Positions 18,535 through 27,937 of a DNA stretch of 64,000 nt are shown here, piece by piece (the stretch's first letter is position 1; each line of letters starts with the position of its first letter). The translations under genes were made by a program, and so were the position numbers. The DNA lies in assembly GCF_002797495.1 (NCBI RefSeq), contig NZ_PGEZ01000002.1, positions 558,001 to 622,000 of the forward strand, written 5' to 3'. A model generated the notes under the pieces. That model had not been told where the DNA came from and made no database searches. It was given only the letters and a program-made list of their open reading frames with translations. The stretch comes from Mumia flava (GTDB lineage Bacteria; Actinomycetota; Actinomycetes; Propionibacteriales; Nocardioidaceae).

Positions 18535-19680
18535 TCAGCGGAACGCGTCGCGCAGGCGCGTGAACACGCCGCGGTGCGGCGCCGCGAACTCGGCCTCGAC
18601 CCGCTCCTCCCCGCGCGCCTGGGCGAGCTGGGTCAGCAGGTCGCGCTGCGCCTCGTCGAGCTTCGTCGGCGTCTCGACCACCACCCGCACGACCAGGTCG
18701 CCGCGACCCACGCCGCGCAGGTGCGGGACACCGCGGCCCCGCAGCGTGATCGACTCCCCCGACTGGGTGCCGGCCGCGATGTCGAACGTGAGCGAGGCGT
18801 CGTCGCCCTCGACGCCGGTGTCCGCCTCGAGGGTCGGCAGCACGACCTGGGTCCCGAGCGCCGCAGCCGTCATCGGCACCCGGACGTCGCAGTGCAGATC
18901 GTCCTTGCGCCGCGTGAAGACCTGGTGCGGCTCGACCTCGACCTCGACGTAGAGGTCGGCGGCCGGCCCGCCGCCGGGTCCGACCTCGCCCTCACCCGCC
19001 AGCTGGATCCGGGTGCCGCTGTCGACGCCGTGCGGGACCTTGATGGTCAGGGTCCGGCGCGAACGGACCCGTCCGTCACCGCCGCACTCCTCGCACGGGT
19101 TCGTGATCACCGTGCCGTAGCCCGCGCAGGTGGGGCACGGCCGTGCCGTGCGGATGTCGCCGAGGAACGAGCGCTGGACGTGCTGGACCTCACCGCTGCC
19201 GCGGCACGTGTGGCACGCGACCGGCTCGGCGCCGTCGGCCGACCCCTGCCCGTGGCAGCGCTCGCAGACCACGGCGGTGTCGACCTTGAGCTCGCGGGTC
19301 GTCCCGAACGCGGCCTCGGCGAGGTCGACGGAGATCCGGATCAACGCGTCGTTGCCGCGCCGCGCACGCCCGCGCGGACCGCGCTGGGTGCCCTGTCCGC
19401 CGAAGAACGCGTCCATGATGTCGCTGAACGTGAACCCCGAGCCGAACCCGCCACCGCCGGCGTGGCCCATCGGGTCGCCGCCGCGGTCGTACAGCGAACG
19501 CTTCTCGGGGTCGGACAGCACCTCGTAGGCCACCGTCACGCTCTTGAAGCGCTCCTGCGCGTCCGGGTCGGGATTGACGTCGGGGTGCAGGCTGCGCGCC
19601 AGCTTGCGGTAGGCCTTCTTGATCTCCTCCGGCGTCGCCTGGCGGCTCACCCCGAGGGTCTCGTAGTAGTCCTGGCTCAT
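18535..19680 (-). CDS. dnaJ: molecular chaperone DnaJ
   Basis: 381 residues. The J-domain occupies residues 1-70 with the HPD tripeptide (SLHPDVNPD). A Gly/Phe-rich linker follows, then four CxxCxGxG zinc modules ([32 protein letters not shown]) at ~145-215, and the two C-terminal substrate-binding beta domains. It is the Hsp40 co-chaperone of DnaK. The 39-base gap to hrcA and the CIRCE element upstream indicate an hrcA-dnaJ heat-shock operon, as in M. tuberculosis (hrcA-dnaJ2). Confidence 0.97.
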   Translation of the reverse strand: MSQDYYETLGVSRQATPEEIKKAYRKLARSLHPDVNPDPDAQERFKSVTVAYEVLSDPEKRSLYDRGGDPMGHAGGGGFGSGFTFSDIMDAFFGGQGTQRGPRGRARRGNDALIRISVDLAEAAFGTTRELKVDTAVVCERCHGQGSADGAEPVACHTCRGSGEVQHVQRSFLGDIRTARPCPTCAGYGTVITNPCEECGGDGRVRSRRTLTIKVPHGVDSGTRIQLAGEGEVGPGGGPAADLYVEVEVEPHQVFTRRKDDLHCDVRVPMTAAALGTQVVLPTLEADTGVEGDDASLTFDIAAGTQSGESITLRGRGVPHLRGVGRGDLVVRVVVETPTKLDEAQRDLLTQLAQARGEERVEAEFAAPHRGVFTRLRDAFR

Positions 19681-19719
19681 CGTGTCCTAGTCGTCGTCTC
19701 GTCCGGTGCCCTGCGGGCC

Positions 19720-20748
19720 TCAGTCGCTCAAGGTCTGGCCGACGTAGCGCGCCACCGCGCGTACCGCCGCCATCGTGCCTGGGTAGTCCATCCGGGTCGG
19801 GCCGACCACGCCGAGGGTGGCGAGCGGCTCGATCTCCGTGCCGTAGGTGGTCGCGACCACCGAGGTCGTCGCGAGCTCCTCGTAGGGACCCTCCGCGCCG
19901 ATGCGGACGGTCAGGGTGCTCGGCGACGTCGCCTCGCCGAGCAGCTTCAGCAGCACCACGTGCTCCTCCAGCGCCTCCAGCACCGGCTTCACCGACGTCT
20001 CGAAGTCCGTGCCGAAGCGCGCGAGGTTGGCCGCGCCCCCGACCGCGACCCGCTCGTCGGCGCGCTCGTCGGAGAACGCACGCGTCAAGGTCGTGACGAT
20101 CGCCGTGACCAGCGGCCGCTCGGACGGGCGGAAGGTCTCGATCAGGTCGGCCACCGACGTCGAGGCGTCGGAGAGCCGCTGGCCGAGCGCGGCGCCGAGG
20201 AGCCGGGCACGCAGGTCGGTGAGCAGCTCCTCCCCCAGGACCTCGGGAAGCTCGACGATCCGCTGGTCGACCCGGCCGGAGCTGGTGATCAGCACCACGA
20301 GCACGCGGGTCCCGTCGAGCGGGACGACCTCGACGTGCCGCACGGTCGAGCGGGTGAGCGTCGGGTACTGGACGAGCGCCACCTGATGGGTCAGCTGCGC
20401 GAGCAGCCGCACGCTCCGCTGGACCACGTCGTCGACGTCGACGGCGCCCTCGAGGAACGACTCGATCGCCCGGCGCTCCGGGCCGCTGAGCCGCTGCACG
20501 GTCGCGAGCCGGTCGACGAACAGCCGGTATCCCTTGTCGGTCGGGATGCGCCCGGCGCTGGTGTGCGGCTGGGCGATGAAGCCCTCCTCCTCCAGCACGG
20601 CCATGTCGTTGCGCACGGTCGCCGGCGATACGCCCAGACCGTGCCGGTCGACCAGCGCGCGGGAACCCACCGGCTCCTGCGTCGCGACGTAGTCCTCCAC
20701 GATCGCGCGGAGGACAGCGAGCTTGCGCTCGTCCAGCACGGTGCTCAC
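19720..20748 (-). CDS. hrcA: heat-inducible transcription repressor HrcA
   Basis: 342 residues from GTG at 20748. The N-terminal winged helix ([25 protein letters not shown]...[20 protein letters not shown]) reads the CIRCE operator. The remainder is the HrcA GAF-like body. I chose 20748 because the homologous sequence begins [14 protein letters not shown]; the in-frame extension to 20856 is not HrcA-like and would run into the CIRCE site. Autoregulated through the CIRCE element 103-127 bases upstream, with dnaJ downstream in the operon. Confidence 0.96.
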   Translation of the reverse strand: MSTVLDERKLAVLRAIVEDYVATQEPVGSRALVDRHGLGVSPATVRNDMAVLEEEGFIAQPHTSAGRIPTDKGYRLFVDRLATVQRLSGPERRAIESFLEGAVDVDDVVQRSVRLLAQLTHQVALVQYPTLTRSTVRHVEVVPLDGTRVLVVLITSSGRVDQRIVELPEVLGEELLTDLRARLLGAALGQRLSDASTSVADLIETFRPSERPLVTAIVTTLTRAFSDERADERVAVGGAANLARFGTDFETSVKPVLEALEEHVVLLKLLGEATSPSTLTVRIGAEGPYEELATTSVVATTYGTEIEPLATLGVVGPTRMDYPGTMAAVRAVARYVGQTLSD

Positions 20749-20850
20749 CACCCTCCGGTCGTCCTGCTGATTCTCGTACGGCACGGGCCGCACGGCTGGT
20801 CGCCGCGCGGCGCGGTCCCGCGGCGCTCGTGCGGCGCGGGCCGTACCGCT

Positions 20851-20880
20851 TGGCACTCTCGCATCCTGAGTGCCAGTCTA
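20851..20880 (-). promoter_or_regulatory. CIRCE operator with -10 box of hrcA-dnaJ
   Basis: TGGCACTC (20851-20858), nine bases, then GAGTGCCA (20868-20875) is a symmetric CIRCE element differing from the consensus TTAGCACTC-N9-GAGTGCTAA only at the outer bases. On the minus strand a TAGACT -10 box (20880-20875) abuts it, so bound HrcA would cover the transcription start. It lies in the divergent region with the DUF3097 gene. Confidence 0.92.
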
Positions 20881-20945
20881 GCGAGCCGGACCAGCACTCG
20901 GGCACACCCCGTGTGTCGCGGCCCGGTACGGCCGACGCGCTCGGC

Positions 20946-20951
20946 TACGGT
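20946..20951 (+). promoter_or_regulatory. -10 box, leaderless promoter of the DUF3097 gene
   Basis: TACGGT ends 6 bases before the GTG at 20958. Confidence 0.45.
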
Positions 20952-20957
20952 GCCCGG

Positions 20958-21800
20958 GTGAGTCACGACCGCTACGGATCCGACGTCCTCTCCGGCGACT
21001 GGCGCAAGCCCCCGCGCGGACGCTCGGTCGACGCGGTCGCCGAGGTCGGCCTGGTGGTCGAGGAGGTCCAGACCGACTTCTGCGGCGCCGTGGTCCGGAC
21101 CGACCGCGACCTGCACACCGTGGAGCTGGAGGACCGGCACGGCCGGCGGCGCACCTTCCCGCTCGGACCGGGATTCCTGCTCGAGGGCCGCCCGGTCGTC
21201 CTGAGCGCGCCGGCCCGCACGGCCCCGCAGCGCGCCACCCGGACAGCCTCGGGCTCGACCGTCGTCCGTGACGCCCGGGCCCGGGTCGCCCGCGAGAGCC
21301 GGATCTACGTCGAGGGCCGGCACGACGCCGAGCTGGTCGAGAAGGTCTGGGGCGACGACCTGCGGGTCGAGGGCGTCGCGGTCGAGTATCTCGAGGGCGT
21401 CGACGACCTCCCCAGCGTCGTCGCGGACTTCCGGCCCGGCCCCGGACGCAGCCTCGGCGTGCTCGTCGACCACCTCGTCCCCGGGTCGAAGGAGGCGCGA
21501 ATCGCGTCCACGGTGACCCGCGGCCCGCACCGCGAGCACGTGCTCGTCGTCGGGCACCCGTACGTCGACGTCTGGCAGGCGGTCAAGCCCGAGCGGCTCG
21601 GGCTCGAGGCCTGGCCCACCGTCCCGCGCTCGATCCCGTGGAAGCACGGGATCTGCCAGAGCCTCGGCTGGCCGCACCGCAACCACGCCGACATCGCGCA
21701 GGCGTGGAAACGGATCCTCGGCTCCGTACGCAGCTACACCGACCTCGACCCGGCCCTGCTCGGCCGGGTCGAGGAGCTGATCGACTTCGTCACCCGCTGA
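20958..21800 (+). CDS. DUF3097 family protein
   Basis: 280 residues from GTG at 20958 (SHDRYGSDVLSGDWRKP). The full-length match is to the actinobacterial DUF3097 family, whose members lie beside hrcA in several actinobacteria. Visible features are a small beta-rich N-terminal domain (VGLVVEEVQTDFCGAVVRT), then an acidic-residue-rich core (RIYVEGRHDAELVEKVWGDDLR, VLVDHLVPGSKEA) reminiscent of a Toprim/nuclease fold. That fold is a guess and activity is unknown. Its 3' end overlaps the convergent large gene by 11 bases. Confidence 0.8.
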   Translation: MSHDRYGSDVLSGDWRKPPRGRSVDAVAEVGLVVEEVQTDFCGAVVRTDRDLHTVELEDRHGRRRTFPLGPGFLLEGRPVVLSAPARTAPQRATRTASGSTVVRDARARVARESRIYVEGRHDAELVEKVWGDDLRVEGVAVEYLEGVDDLPSVVADFRPGPGRSLGVLVDHLVPGSKEARIASTVTRGPHREHVLVVGHPYVDVWQAVKPERLGLEAWPTVPRSIPWKHGICQSLGWPHRNHADIAQAWKRILGSVRSYTDLDPALLGRVEELIDFVTR

Positions 21801-24800
21801 CCCGAGCGGACGAGGACAGGTCCTGCGGCTCGACCTGGATCTCCACGTCGTCGAGGAGCAGCAGGCTGTAGAAGCCCTGCGGGTGGGCCGTCCCGGCATC
21901 GACGTCGACACGGCCCTGCTCGTTGTCGAACGACACCGCCAGCGCGGGGAACTGGGACCGCCGGCCCCGCACCGCGAGCTCCCAGCCCGGCGTCCCGGTG
22001 CTGCGGTACGACAGCTCGGCCGCGAGCGAGAGCGTGCTCTCGACCCGGATCTCGCCGACCACCAGCGTCTGCGGAAGGAAGATCAGGCTCATCAGGTCGA
22101 AGCCCACGGTCGCCATCAGGGTCTGCAGATCGAGCACGCCGCTGACGACGAACTCGACGAGATCGACGAGCCACCCGTCGCCCACGAGGTCCTTGACCGC
22201 CTCGCCGAGCGCCTCGGTCGCCGCCTCGCTGCGTGCCTCCATGTGGTCGACGATCCGCTGTCGTGCGTACGCCCTCATCGCCGACAGCAGCGAGCTCGGG
22301 TCGATCATCACGCTCTGCGTGCTCTCGATGTCGATGACAACCCGGTCGGAGAAGTCCAGCAGCACCCAGGTGAAGTCGCTGGCAGGCTTCTCCTCCGACC
22401 AGACCTGCACGGCGCCGCGCAGGTCCTCCGCGGCCCACGACGGAGGGTTCGGCTCGACGTTGACGACGTCTCCGCCCAGCAGGTAGGACGTGGTGCAGTA
22501 CGGGTACTGGGTGCGTCGGACGACCGTGGGAGCCTCGCCGCGCCGCTTGCGGACGTCGAACTCCACCTGCGTCCAGGTCCCCCGCTCGCCGCCCAGCTCG
22601 AACCCGACGTGCGGGAACGCCAGCGTGTGCACCAGGTCGTAGAGCAGCACGAGGATGTCCTCGAGCAGCGAGACCGTCGCGTCGGACGTCGCGAGGTCGG
22701 CGATCAGTCCCACGACGGTGCCGGCGCCCGCCCCCTTCGCCTTCGAGAGCACCGCGGCCGCGGCGGCGGCCTTCTCGTCGTCCGACGCGTCCTCGTCGAC
22801 CACCAGGTCCCGGATCGTCTCGTACAGGTCCCGAACGTCCTCGCCGACCGAGTCCGGGATCGCATCCTCGACGACCTGGAGGACGTCGGCACGCGCGAAC
22901 GCGTAGGGCGACGGGAGCGCGGACGTGATCCGCAGGGTGCCGTCGAGCAGCTCCGGATCGCCGTCACCACCGTCACCCGCGCCCCCGCCGTCAGTCCCGT
23001 CGCCGTCGCCGTCACCACCACCGCCGGTCCCGTCACCACCGTCGGTCCCGTCACCACCGCCGGTCCCACCGCCGCCGCCGTCGGTGTGGTCGCCGCAGTC
23101 CAGCGGCGTGCCCATCGCGTCCCCCTTCGCCGAGTCGACCGTCGAGACCGGACCCTCCGGGGTCGGCCGTGCCCCGATGGCGTCGAGCTCGTTGAGCGCC
23201 GCGGCCTTCTGGGTCGGCGTCTCCGGAGGCGATGCGAGGTGGTCGTCGAGTGCACCGCCGGTCAGCGAGGCGACCTGCTGGCCGAGCGCGACTGCGGCGT
23301 CGAGCGCGTCCGCGGCCGCCTGACCGGACAGCTGGCCGGCCAGCTGGGCCGTCTGGCTCGCGACCTGCGACAGGTTCCCGAGCACCGAGGTGAGCTGGTC
23401 CTGCCCTGACAGGTTGGCGAACATCGAGCCGTCGCGAACTGCGTCGAGCGCGGACGTGAGCCCGGTCGGCATCGGGAACAGCAGCGGCCTCGCCACCTCG
23501 AGGGTGCTCTCGGGCATCGTCGGATCCAGGTCGCCGGCGACCTCGCCGGCACGGTCGACGTTGAGGTCGACCGGCAGGATCTGCGGCGCCTGGTGCGGGA
23601 TCGGCGAGTCCTGCCAGTGGTAGAAGCGACGCGGGTCGACGTACTCCGAGGCGTTCGAGCGGCCGAGGATCGCCTCGGCGAAGACTCCGGCCGTCGGCAG
23701 GTGGACCACCTGCTTCCGCGGGTTCTCGCGCACCCGGGACTCGAGCGCGTCGATCTGCTCGAGATACTGGCCGACCTCCTGATCGAGGCCGAGGTCGGGG
23801 ACCGGCTCGAGGTCGCGATCGACCACGACGACGAGGTCGTCCAGCACGTCGCGGTCGTCCAGGCTCGCGGTGCGCACCTGCAGCTCCAGGCGGGCCGCAT
23901 CGGGCGACGCCGCGGTCCCCGCCAGGTCGCGCTGCACCGTCGTCACCCGGCGACCGACGGTCTCCTGCGTGGTGAGCCGCCCCGTGACAGGGAACCGTCC
24001 GTCGGCGAGCGGGGTCAACCCGACCTCTACCTCGAGCCCGACCTCGGCTCCCAGGTCCAGCGTGGCACCGGCCGCACGTTGTCCGCTCAGCGAGTGCAGC
24101 TGGACCGTACGCCCGCCCCGCACCGACTCACGGCTGCTGCCGCTTCCTCGGACCTCGAAGACGGGCAGGTCGTCGCCCGACCGGCCGACGAGGATGCTGT
24201 GGTTGAACACGCTCTCGGCCAGCCCCCGAGAACTCTCGATCGGCTCCAGAAGTCGGAAGATCAGCTGGTTGTCGACCATCGCGAGGGGGCTCGGGTCGAT
24301 CAGCTGCGTCAGCGGCTGGGACGACGCGCCGCTCTGGACCCGCAGGTGCTCGACCACGTCGATGAGCTGTTCCTTCTCCAGCGAGGCGAGCAGGAACTTG
24401 GTGTAGCCGTACTTGTAGAACCGGAAGTGCTCCTCGATGTCCTCGATCTCGGCGAACGGGTTGACGTCCGCGATCGTCGCCAGATCGGTCATGATCGCCT
24501 CGGAGACGTCGAGGAGCGTCCGGTCGATCTCGCCCTCGAGCTGCGAGAACGTCAGCGTGGTGGTCACCGAGCGCCGGACGACCTGCTCGTTGCCGTGCTG
24601 GTCGGAGACGACGAACTCGATCTCGAGCTCCAGGTCGACACCTTCGTTCGGGTTGAGCAGGCGGTACTGACCGGCATCGACGTCCCGCTTGATCTTCGTC
24701 CGGTTGCTGCCGGCGCCGATCTCGTCGAACTCGAGGCCGTCCACCTCGACGGTGACCCGGTTCGCGCGGTCGATCGCGGACTTCAGCGCGTCCCGGAAGC

Positions 24801-26550
24801 GCTCCCGCATCTGCGGCGTGACGATCCGCAGCGCGACGTCCTCGTCCAACGGGACCGAGGAGACCGAGCCGAAGGCGCTGGCGCTCTGGTGGGACTGCAG
24901 CAGCACCGGGTACGACAGGTAGGTCAGCCGTCCGTCGAGCTCGAGGTCGACCATCGGCTCGAGGTCGACCATCGGCACGGTGAACTTCACGTCCGGGTTC
25001 GTCTCGGTCATCTCGACCTCGATCCGCCCGTCCACCCGGTCGACGGCATCGATCGTCACCTGGTCGATGCTCAGCTCGCCCGTGAGGTCGAAGGCCGCAT
25101 CGGTCGGCGAGAAGCTCTTCACGACGTCGTCCCACTGCGCGAATCGCGCCGGCGCCGTCTCCCGAACCCCTCGGCGCAGCAGAGGCCAGTACTCGGCGAC
25201 CACGTCGATCGTGAAGTCGAGCGGTCGGAAGGGCAGGTACAGGACCGGGGTCAGGCGGGTCGCCCGGGTGTCGACCAGGTAGCGCTGCAGAACCTCGAAG
25301 TAGTGCACGGTCAGCGCGTGCGAGTGGTTGTAGTTGGTGACGTTGCGCGTACGGGCGCGCTGTCGGCCGCGCTGGTCGTCCTCGACGACCACGGTCGACA
25401 TCAGCGATCTGACGTTCGACGAGTTCTGCGCCGTGGCGTCGGAGATGTTCTGCACGAGGTCGCCGAGCACCTCGCGCTCACCGCGGGTCTCCGACTGGAT
25501 CACGCCCTGGACGGTCCCCTGCGCGTGTACGAGGCTGCCGCCCAGCGCGTGGGCCGATGACAGCACGTTGCCCCCTGCCGCGGAACCCGAGGCGCCCAGC
25601 GGAAGGCCGAACGAGGAGAGGTCGGCAGCGATCCCGCCTGCGGCCGTCCCCGACCGTGCAGCCCCGCCACCCGTACCCCCGGTCAGACCCTGGCCGCTGA
25701 CCCTGGTGGTCGCGTCGATCTCCGTCGAGCCGACCAGATGCTCCTGCGCCGTCGCTCGGACGACCTCGCTGATCGCACGCGTCTGCAGGATCTCGCTCTC
25801 GAGCCGCTCCTCTGCAGTGGTGGTCTCGTCACGGCGGCTGGTCTGCCTCTGGAACCAGTCCACGAACGCGATGTTGCGCGACTCCCCAGGAGCCAGCGCG
25901 AGACTGTGCAGCACGTCGCCGAGGTGGGTGCCCGCGGTGAGCCAGCGCTGCTTCAGCAGGGCCAGGTAGCCGAAGCTGACCTCGAGGCGGGCTCGCACGA
26001 ACGCGTCGAGCAGCTGCTCGGGGGGCATCGGCTCGTCCGGGTCGGCGCGGTAGACGAGCTCGTGGTCGGCGAACTCGCGCCGGACCTCGCGCACGTAGTT
26101 GCTCAGCCGGATCGCCGTGTGCGTGCTCCCGGCCGGCTGCGGGATCAGCCCCGGCGGAGCGGACGGTCGTTCGAAGAAGACCGCCTCGGACGTCGGTGCG
26201 GGATCGGTGGTCACGGCGACGAACGGAGGCCAGGCGGCGAGCTCAGCCACCGTCGTCAGCCCGAACGCGTCGGCGAGCACCTCGGCGGTGCCCGCCGAGA
26301 CGGCACGCAGCGCACGCGCCGGCATGCTGCCCAGGCCGTCCGCGGGCACGGTCGCATCGGCTCGCACGTAGCACCGCAGCACCCCCGGGTCCAGCGCGTC
26401 CTGGGACTCCGCCGCCATCAGGGTGGTGGCGTGCCGGGCTGGCGGGTACGCCGCCAGGTCGGCCAGGGTGCAGATCCCCAGCCGGCGCAGCGCGGCACGT
26501 TGCTCCGGCGGCACCGCGTCCGGCAGCCCTTCGGCGAGCTCGATGGTCAT
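21790..26550 (-). CDS. 1586-residue protein of unknown function
   Basis: I do not recognise the family. Starting at the ATG at 26550, it has no signal peptide. Residues 20-50 and 90-112 contain two helix-hairpin-helix-like units (LGICTLADLAAYPPA and FGLTTVAELAAWPPF). Residues ~180-275 are alpha-helical, including LALAPGESRNIAFVDW. A Gly/Ala/Ser-rich stretch (~285-350) follows, then NYNHSHALTVHYFEVLQRYL (~415-435). The long middle is beta-rich and acidic, split by a Gly/Asp/Thr low-complexity linker (near residues 1150-1205). The C-terminus ends in beta-rich segments. The length and modular look suggest a scaffold or large particle-associated protein. It lies between hrcA and hemW, where M. 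tuberculosis has other accessory genes. The overlap with the convergent DUF3097 gene suggests compact insertion. Confidence 0.6.
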   Translation of the reverse strand: MTIELAEGLPDAVPPEQRAALRRLGICTLADLAAYPPARHATTLMAAESQDALDPGVLRCYVRADATVPADGLGSMPARALRAVSAGTAEVLADAFGLTTVAELAAWPPFVAVTTDPAPTSEAVFFERPSAPPGLIPQPAGSTHTAIRLSNYVREVRREFADHELVYRADPDEPMPPEQLLDAFVRARLEVSFGYLALLKQRWLTAGTHLGDVLHSLALAPGESRNIAFVDWFQRQTSRRDETTTAEERLESEILQTRAISEVVRATAQEHLVGSTEIDATTRVSGQGLTGGTGGGAARSGTAAGGIAADLSSFGLPLGASGSAAGGNVLSSAHALGGSLVHAQGTVQGVIQSETRGEREVLGDLVQNISDATAQNSSNVRSLMSTVVVEDDQRGRQRARTRNVTNYNHSHALTVHYFEVLQRYLVDTRATRLTPVLYLPFRPLDFTIDVVAEYWPLLRRGVRETAPARFAQWDDVVKSFSPTDAAFDLTGELSIDQVTIDAVDRVDGRIEVEMTETNPDVKFTVPMVDLEPMVDLELDGRLTYLSYPVLLQSHQSASAFGSVSSVPLDEDVALRIVTPQMRERFRDALKSAIDRANRVTVEVDGLEFDEIGAGSNRTKIKRDVDAGQYRLLNPNEGVDLELEIEFVVSDQHGNEQVVRRSVTTTLTFSQLEGEIDRTLLDVSEAIMTDLATIADVNPFAEIEDIEEHFRFYKYGYTKFLLASLEKEQLIDVVEHLRVQSGASSQPLTQLIDPSPLAMVDNQLIFRLLEPIESSRGLAESVFNHSILVGRSGDDLPVFEVRGSGSSRESVRGGRTVQLHSLSGQRAAGATLDLGAEVGLEVEVGLTPLADGRFPVTGRLTTQETVGRRVTTVQRDLAGTAASPDAARLELQVRTASLDDRDVLDDLVVVVDRDLEPVPDLGLDQEVGQYLEQIDALESRVRENPRKQVVHLPTAGVFAEAILGRSNASEYVDPRRFYHWQDSPIPHQAPQILPVDLNVDRAGEVAGDLDPTMPESTLEVARPLLFPMPTGLTSALDAVRDGSMFANLSGQDQLTSVLGNLSQVASQTAQLAGQLSGQAAADALDAAVALGQQVASLTGGALDDHLASPPETPTQKAAALNELDAIGARPTPEGPVSTVDSAKGDAMGTPLDCGDHTDGGGGGTGGGDGTDGGDGTGGGGDGDGDGTDGGGAGDGGDGDPELLDGTLRITSALPSPYAFARADVLQVVEDAIPDSVGEDVRDLYETIRDLVVDEDASDDEKAAAAAAVLSKAKGAGAGTVVGLIADLATSDATVSLLEDILVLLYDLVHTLAFPHVGFELGGERGTWTQVEFDVRKRRGEAPTVVRRTQYPYCTTSYLLGGDVVNVEPNPPSWAAEDLRGAVQVWSEEKPASDFTWVLLDFSDRVVIDIESTQSVMIDPSSLLSAMRAYARQRIVDHMEARSEAATEALGEAVKDLVGDGWLVDLVEFVVSGVLDLQTLMATVGFDLMSLIFLPQTLVVGEIRVESTLSLAAELSYRSTGTPGWELAVRGRRSQFPALAVSFDNEQGRVDVDAGTAHPQGFYSLLLLDDVEIQVEPQDLSSSARVSG
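22960..23092. repeat. in-gene microsatellite-like GGT/GGC-rich tract
   Basis: Short imperfect repeats of GTCACCACCG, GTCCCGTC and GCCGCCG units (plus strand) encode the Gly/Asp/Thr linker of the large protein. Such tracts are prone to slippage, so linker length may vary between strains. Confidence 0.6.
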
Positions 26551-26582
26551 GTCTGGTCCCCCCGTTTCGTCAGCGACCGTCG

Positions 26583-27815
26583 TCAGCGGCGCTGGACGCG
26601 GAACGTCTTGGTCGTGGCGGGCCCCCAGCCCTTGATGTTGCGTGCCTGCACGGTCACCTTGTAGCGACCGAGGCGCAGTCGTCCGCCTCGGCGGAGCTCC
26701 CCGCGGGTCAGGCGGGCCGCCGAGGTGCGCCGAGTCTCCTTGTGCACGGTCAGGCCACGCTTCCTGACCACGACCGAGTAGCGGTCGATGCGGGCGTGGC
26801 CGGTCCTGGACGGCTTCGTCCAGTCGACCTTCCACTTCCTGGCCCGCGGCGAGCCCTTGACCTTGAGCCTGCCGACCTTGCCCGGTCGGGCGGCTCTGCG
26901 AAAGAGCGGCGGGAACGTCGCGACGTGGTTCCCCACGAAGCTGCCGACGACCACCCGGTTGTGCGGGTCGACGAGGAGGCCGTGGGGTCCGTCGAGCTGA
27001 GTCGCGGGCCCGCGCAGACGAGCCAGAGGCCGCGCATTGCCGCTGCTCCGGGGGTCGAAGACGGCGACGGTGTCGTGGGAGTAGTTCGCGACGTAGAGCC
27101 GGTGCTGGTCATCGGTCGCGAGACCCTTCGGCGCGTCGATGGTGGTGCGGCTGCCGCGGAGCCTGCGAGTCGGAGCGACGTTGCCGTCGTCGCTCTTGCC
27201 GTACTGGTTGATCGAGTCGTTGCCCGTGTTGGAGACGTAGAGGCGTTCACGGGCGAGCAGGATTCCCGACGGGTAGTCCATGCGGGTCCGTCCGCCGGCG
27301 ATGCGACGCGCCGGCCGCGCGTTTCCGTCGGCGCCCGCGCGGTACACCGTCACCGAGTCGTCGAGCGAGTTCACCACGTAGATCCAGCCGGACGGACCCA
27401 CCGCGACTGCAACGGGGCGGTCGAGGAGCGTGTCGGGGCCGGAGATCGTGCGGACCGGCGTCGGGTTGTTGCCGCCGCCGGGCGCGTACACCCGGACCTC
27501 GTTACTGCCGGCGACGTAGAGGTACCCGTCGGCGTCGAAGGCCACGCCCGCGCCCCAGCCGGCGATCGTCCGCACCGGCGCGACGTCACCGGACACATGA
27601 GGTGGAAAGACCGCGGTGCGGCCGATGGTGCCGACGAACAGGCGACCCGCCGTGTCGCGGGCGATCCCCTCGGGGTTGTACACCAGCGTGCTGGGGCCGC
27701 TGATCGTGCGCAGCGGTGGTCGGTTGACGTCGGCGGCGGTGGCAGGGGCTGCGACGACGAGGGTCGTGGCGAGCAGTCCTGCGGTGGCGGTGAGGATGGG
27801 CAGAGCGTTGCGCAC
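26583..27815 (-). CDS. secreted NHL-type beta-propeller protein with C-terminal Fn3-like domain
   Basis: 410 residues from GTG at 27815. A signal peptide (LPILTATAGLLATTLVVAAPATA) is followed by about six repeats of the form RTISGPSTLVYNPEGIARDTAGRLFVGT...VAPVRTI (residues ~35-310), a six-bladed NHL/SMP-like propeller. Residues ~320-410 look fibronectin type III-like (YSVVVRKRGLTVHKETRR..YKVTVQARNIKGWG). Propellers of this type bind proteins or ligands. No catalytic residues stand out. An upstream in-frame start at 27899 exists but would put a non-signal extension before the hydrophobic core. It lies 32 bases from the large gene and could share its transcript. Confidence 0.7.
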   Translation of the reverse strand: MRNALPILTATAGLLATTLVVAAPATAADVNRPPLRTISGPSTLVYNPEGIARDTAGRLFVGTIGRTAVFPPHVSGDVAPVRTIAGWGAGVAFDADGYLYVAGSNEVRVYAPGGGNNPTPVRTISGPDTLLDRPVAVAVGPSGWIYVVNSLDDSVTVYRAGADGNARPARRIAGGRTRMDYPSGILLARERLYVSNTGNDSINQYGKSDDGNVAPTRRLRGSRTTIDAPKGLATDDQHRLYVANYSHDTVAVFDPRSSGNARPLARLRGPATQLDGPHGLLVDPHNRVVVGSFVGNHVATFPPLFRRAARPGKVGRLKVKGSPRARKWKVDWTKPSRTGHARIDRYSVVVRKRGLTVHKETRRTSAARLTRGELRRGGRLRLGRYKVTVQARNIKGWGPATTKTFRVQRR

Positions 27816-27937
27816 GGTGATGCATCCGTTCGTGTGTGGACGGTGGTCGCGGATCAGGGGCGCTCGACGCGACGTCCCTGCTGCGGTCGGTCGTCTCAAC
27901 CTAGGAACGGCGGGCCGGGCGAACCAGAGGGTTTTCC

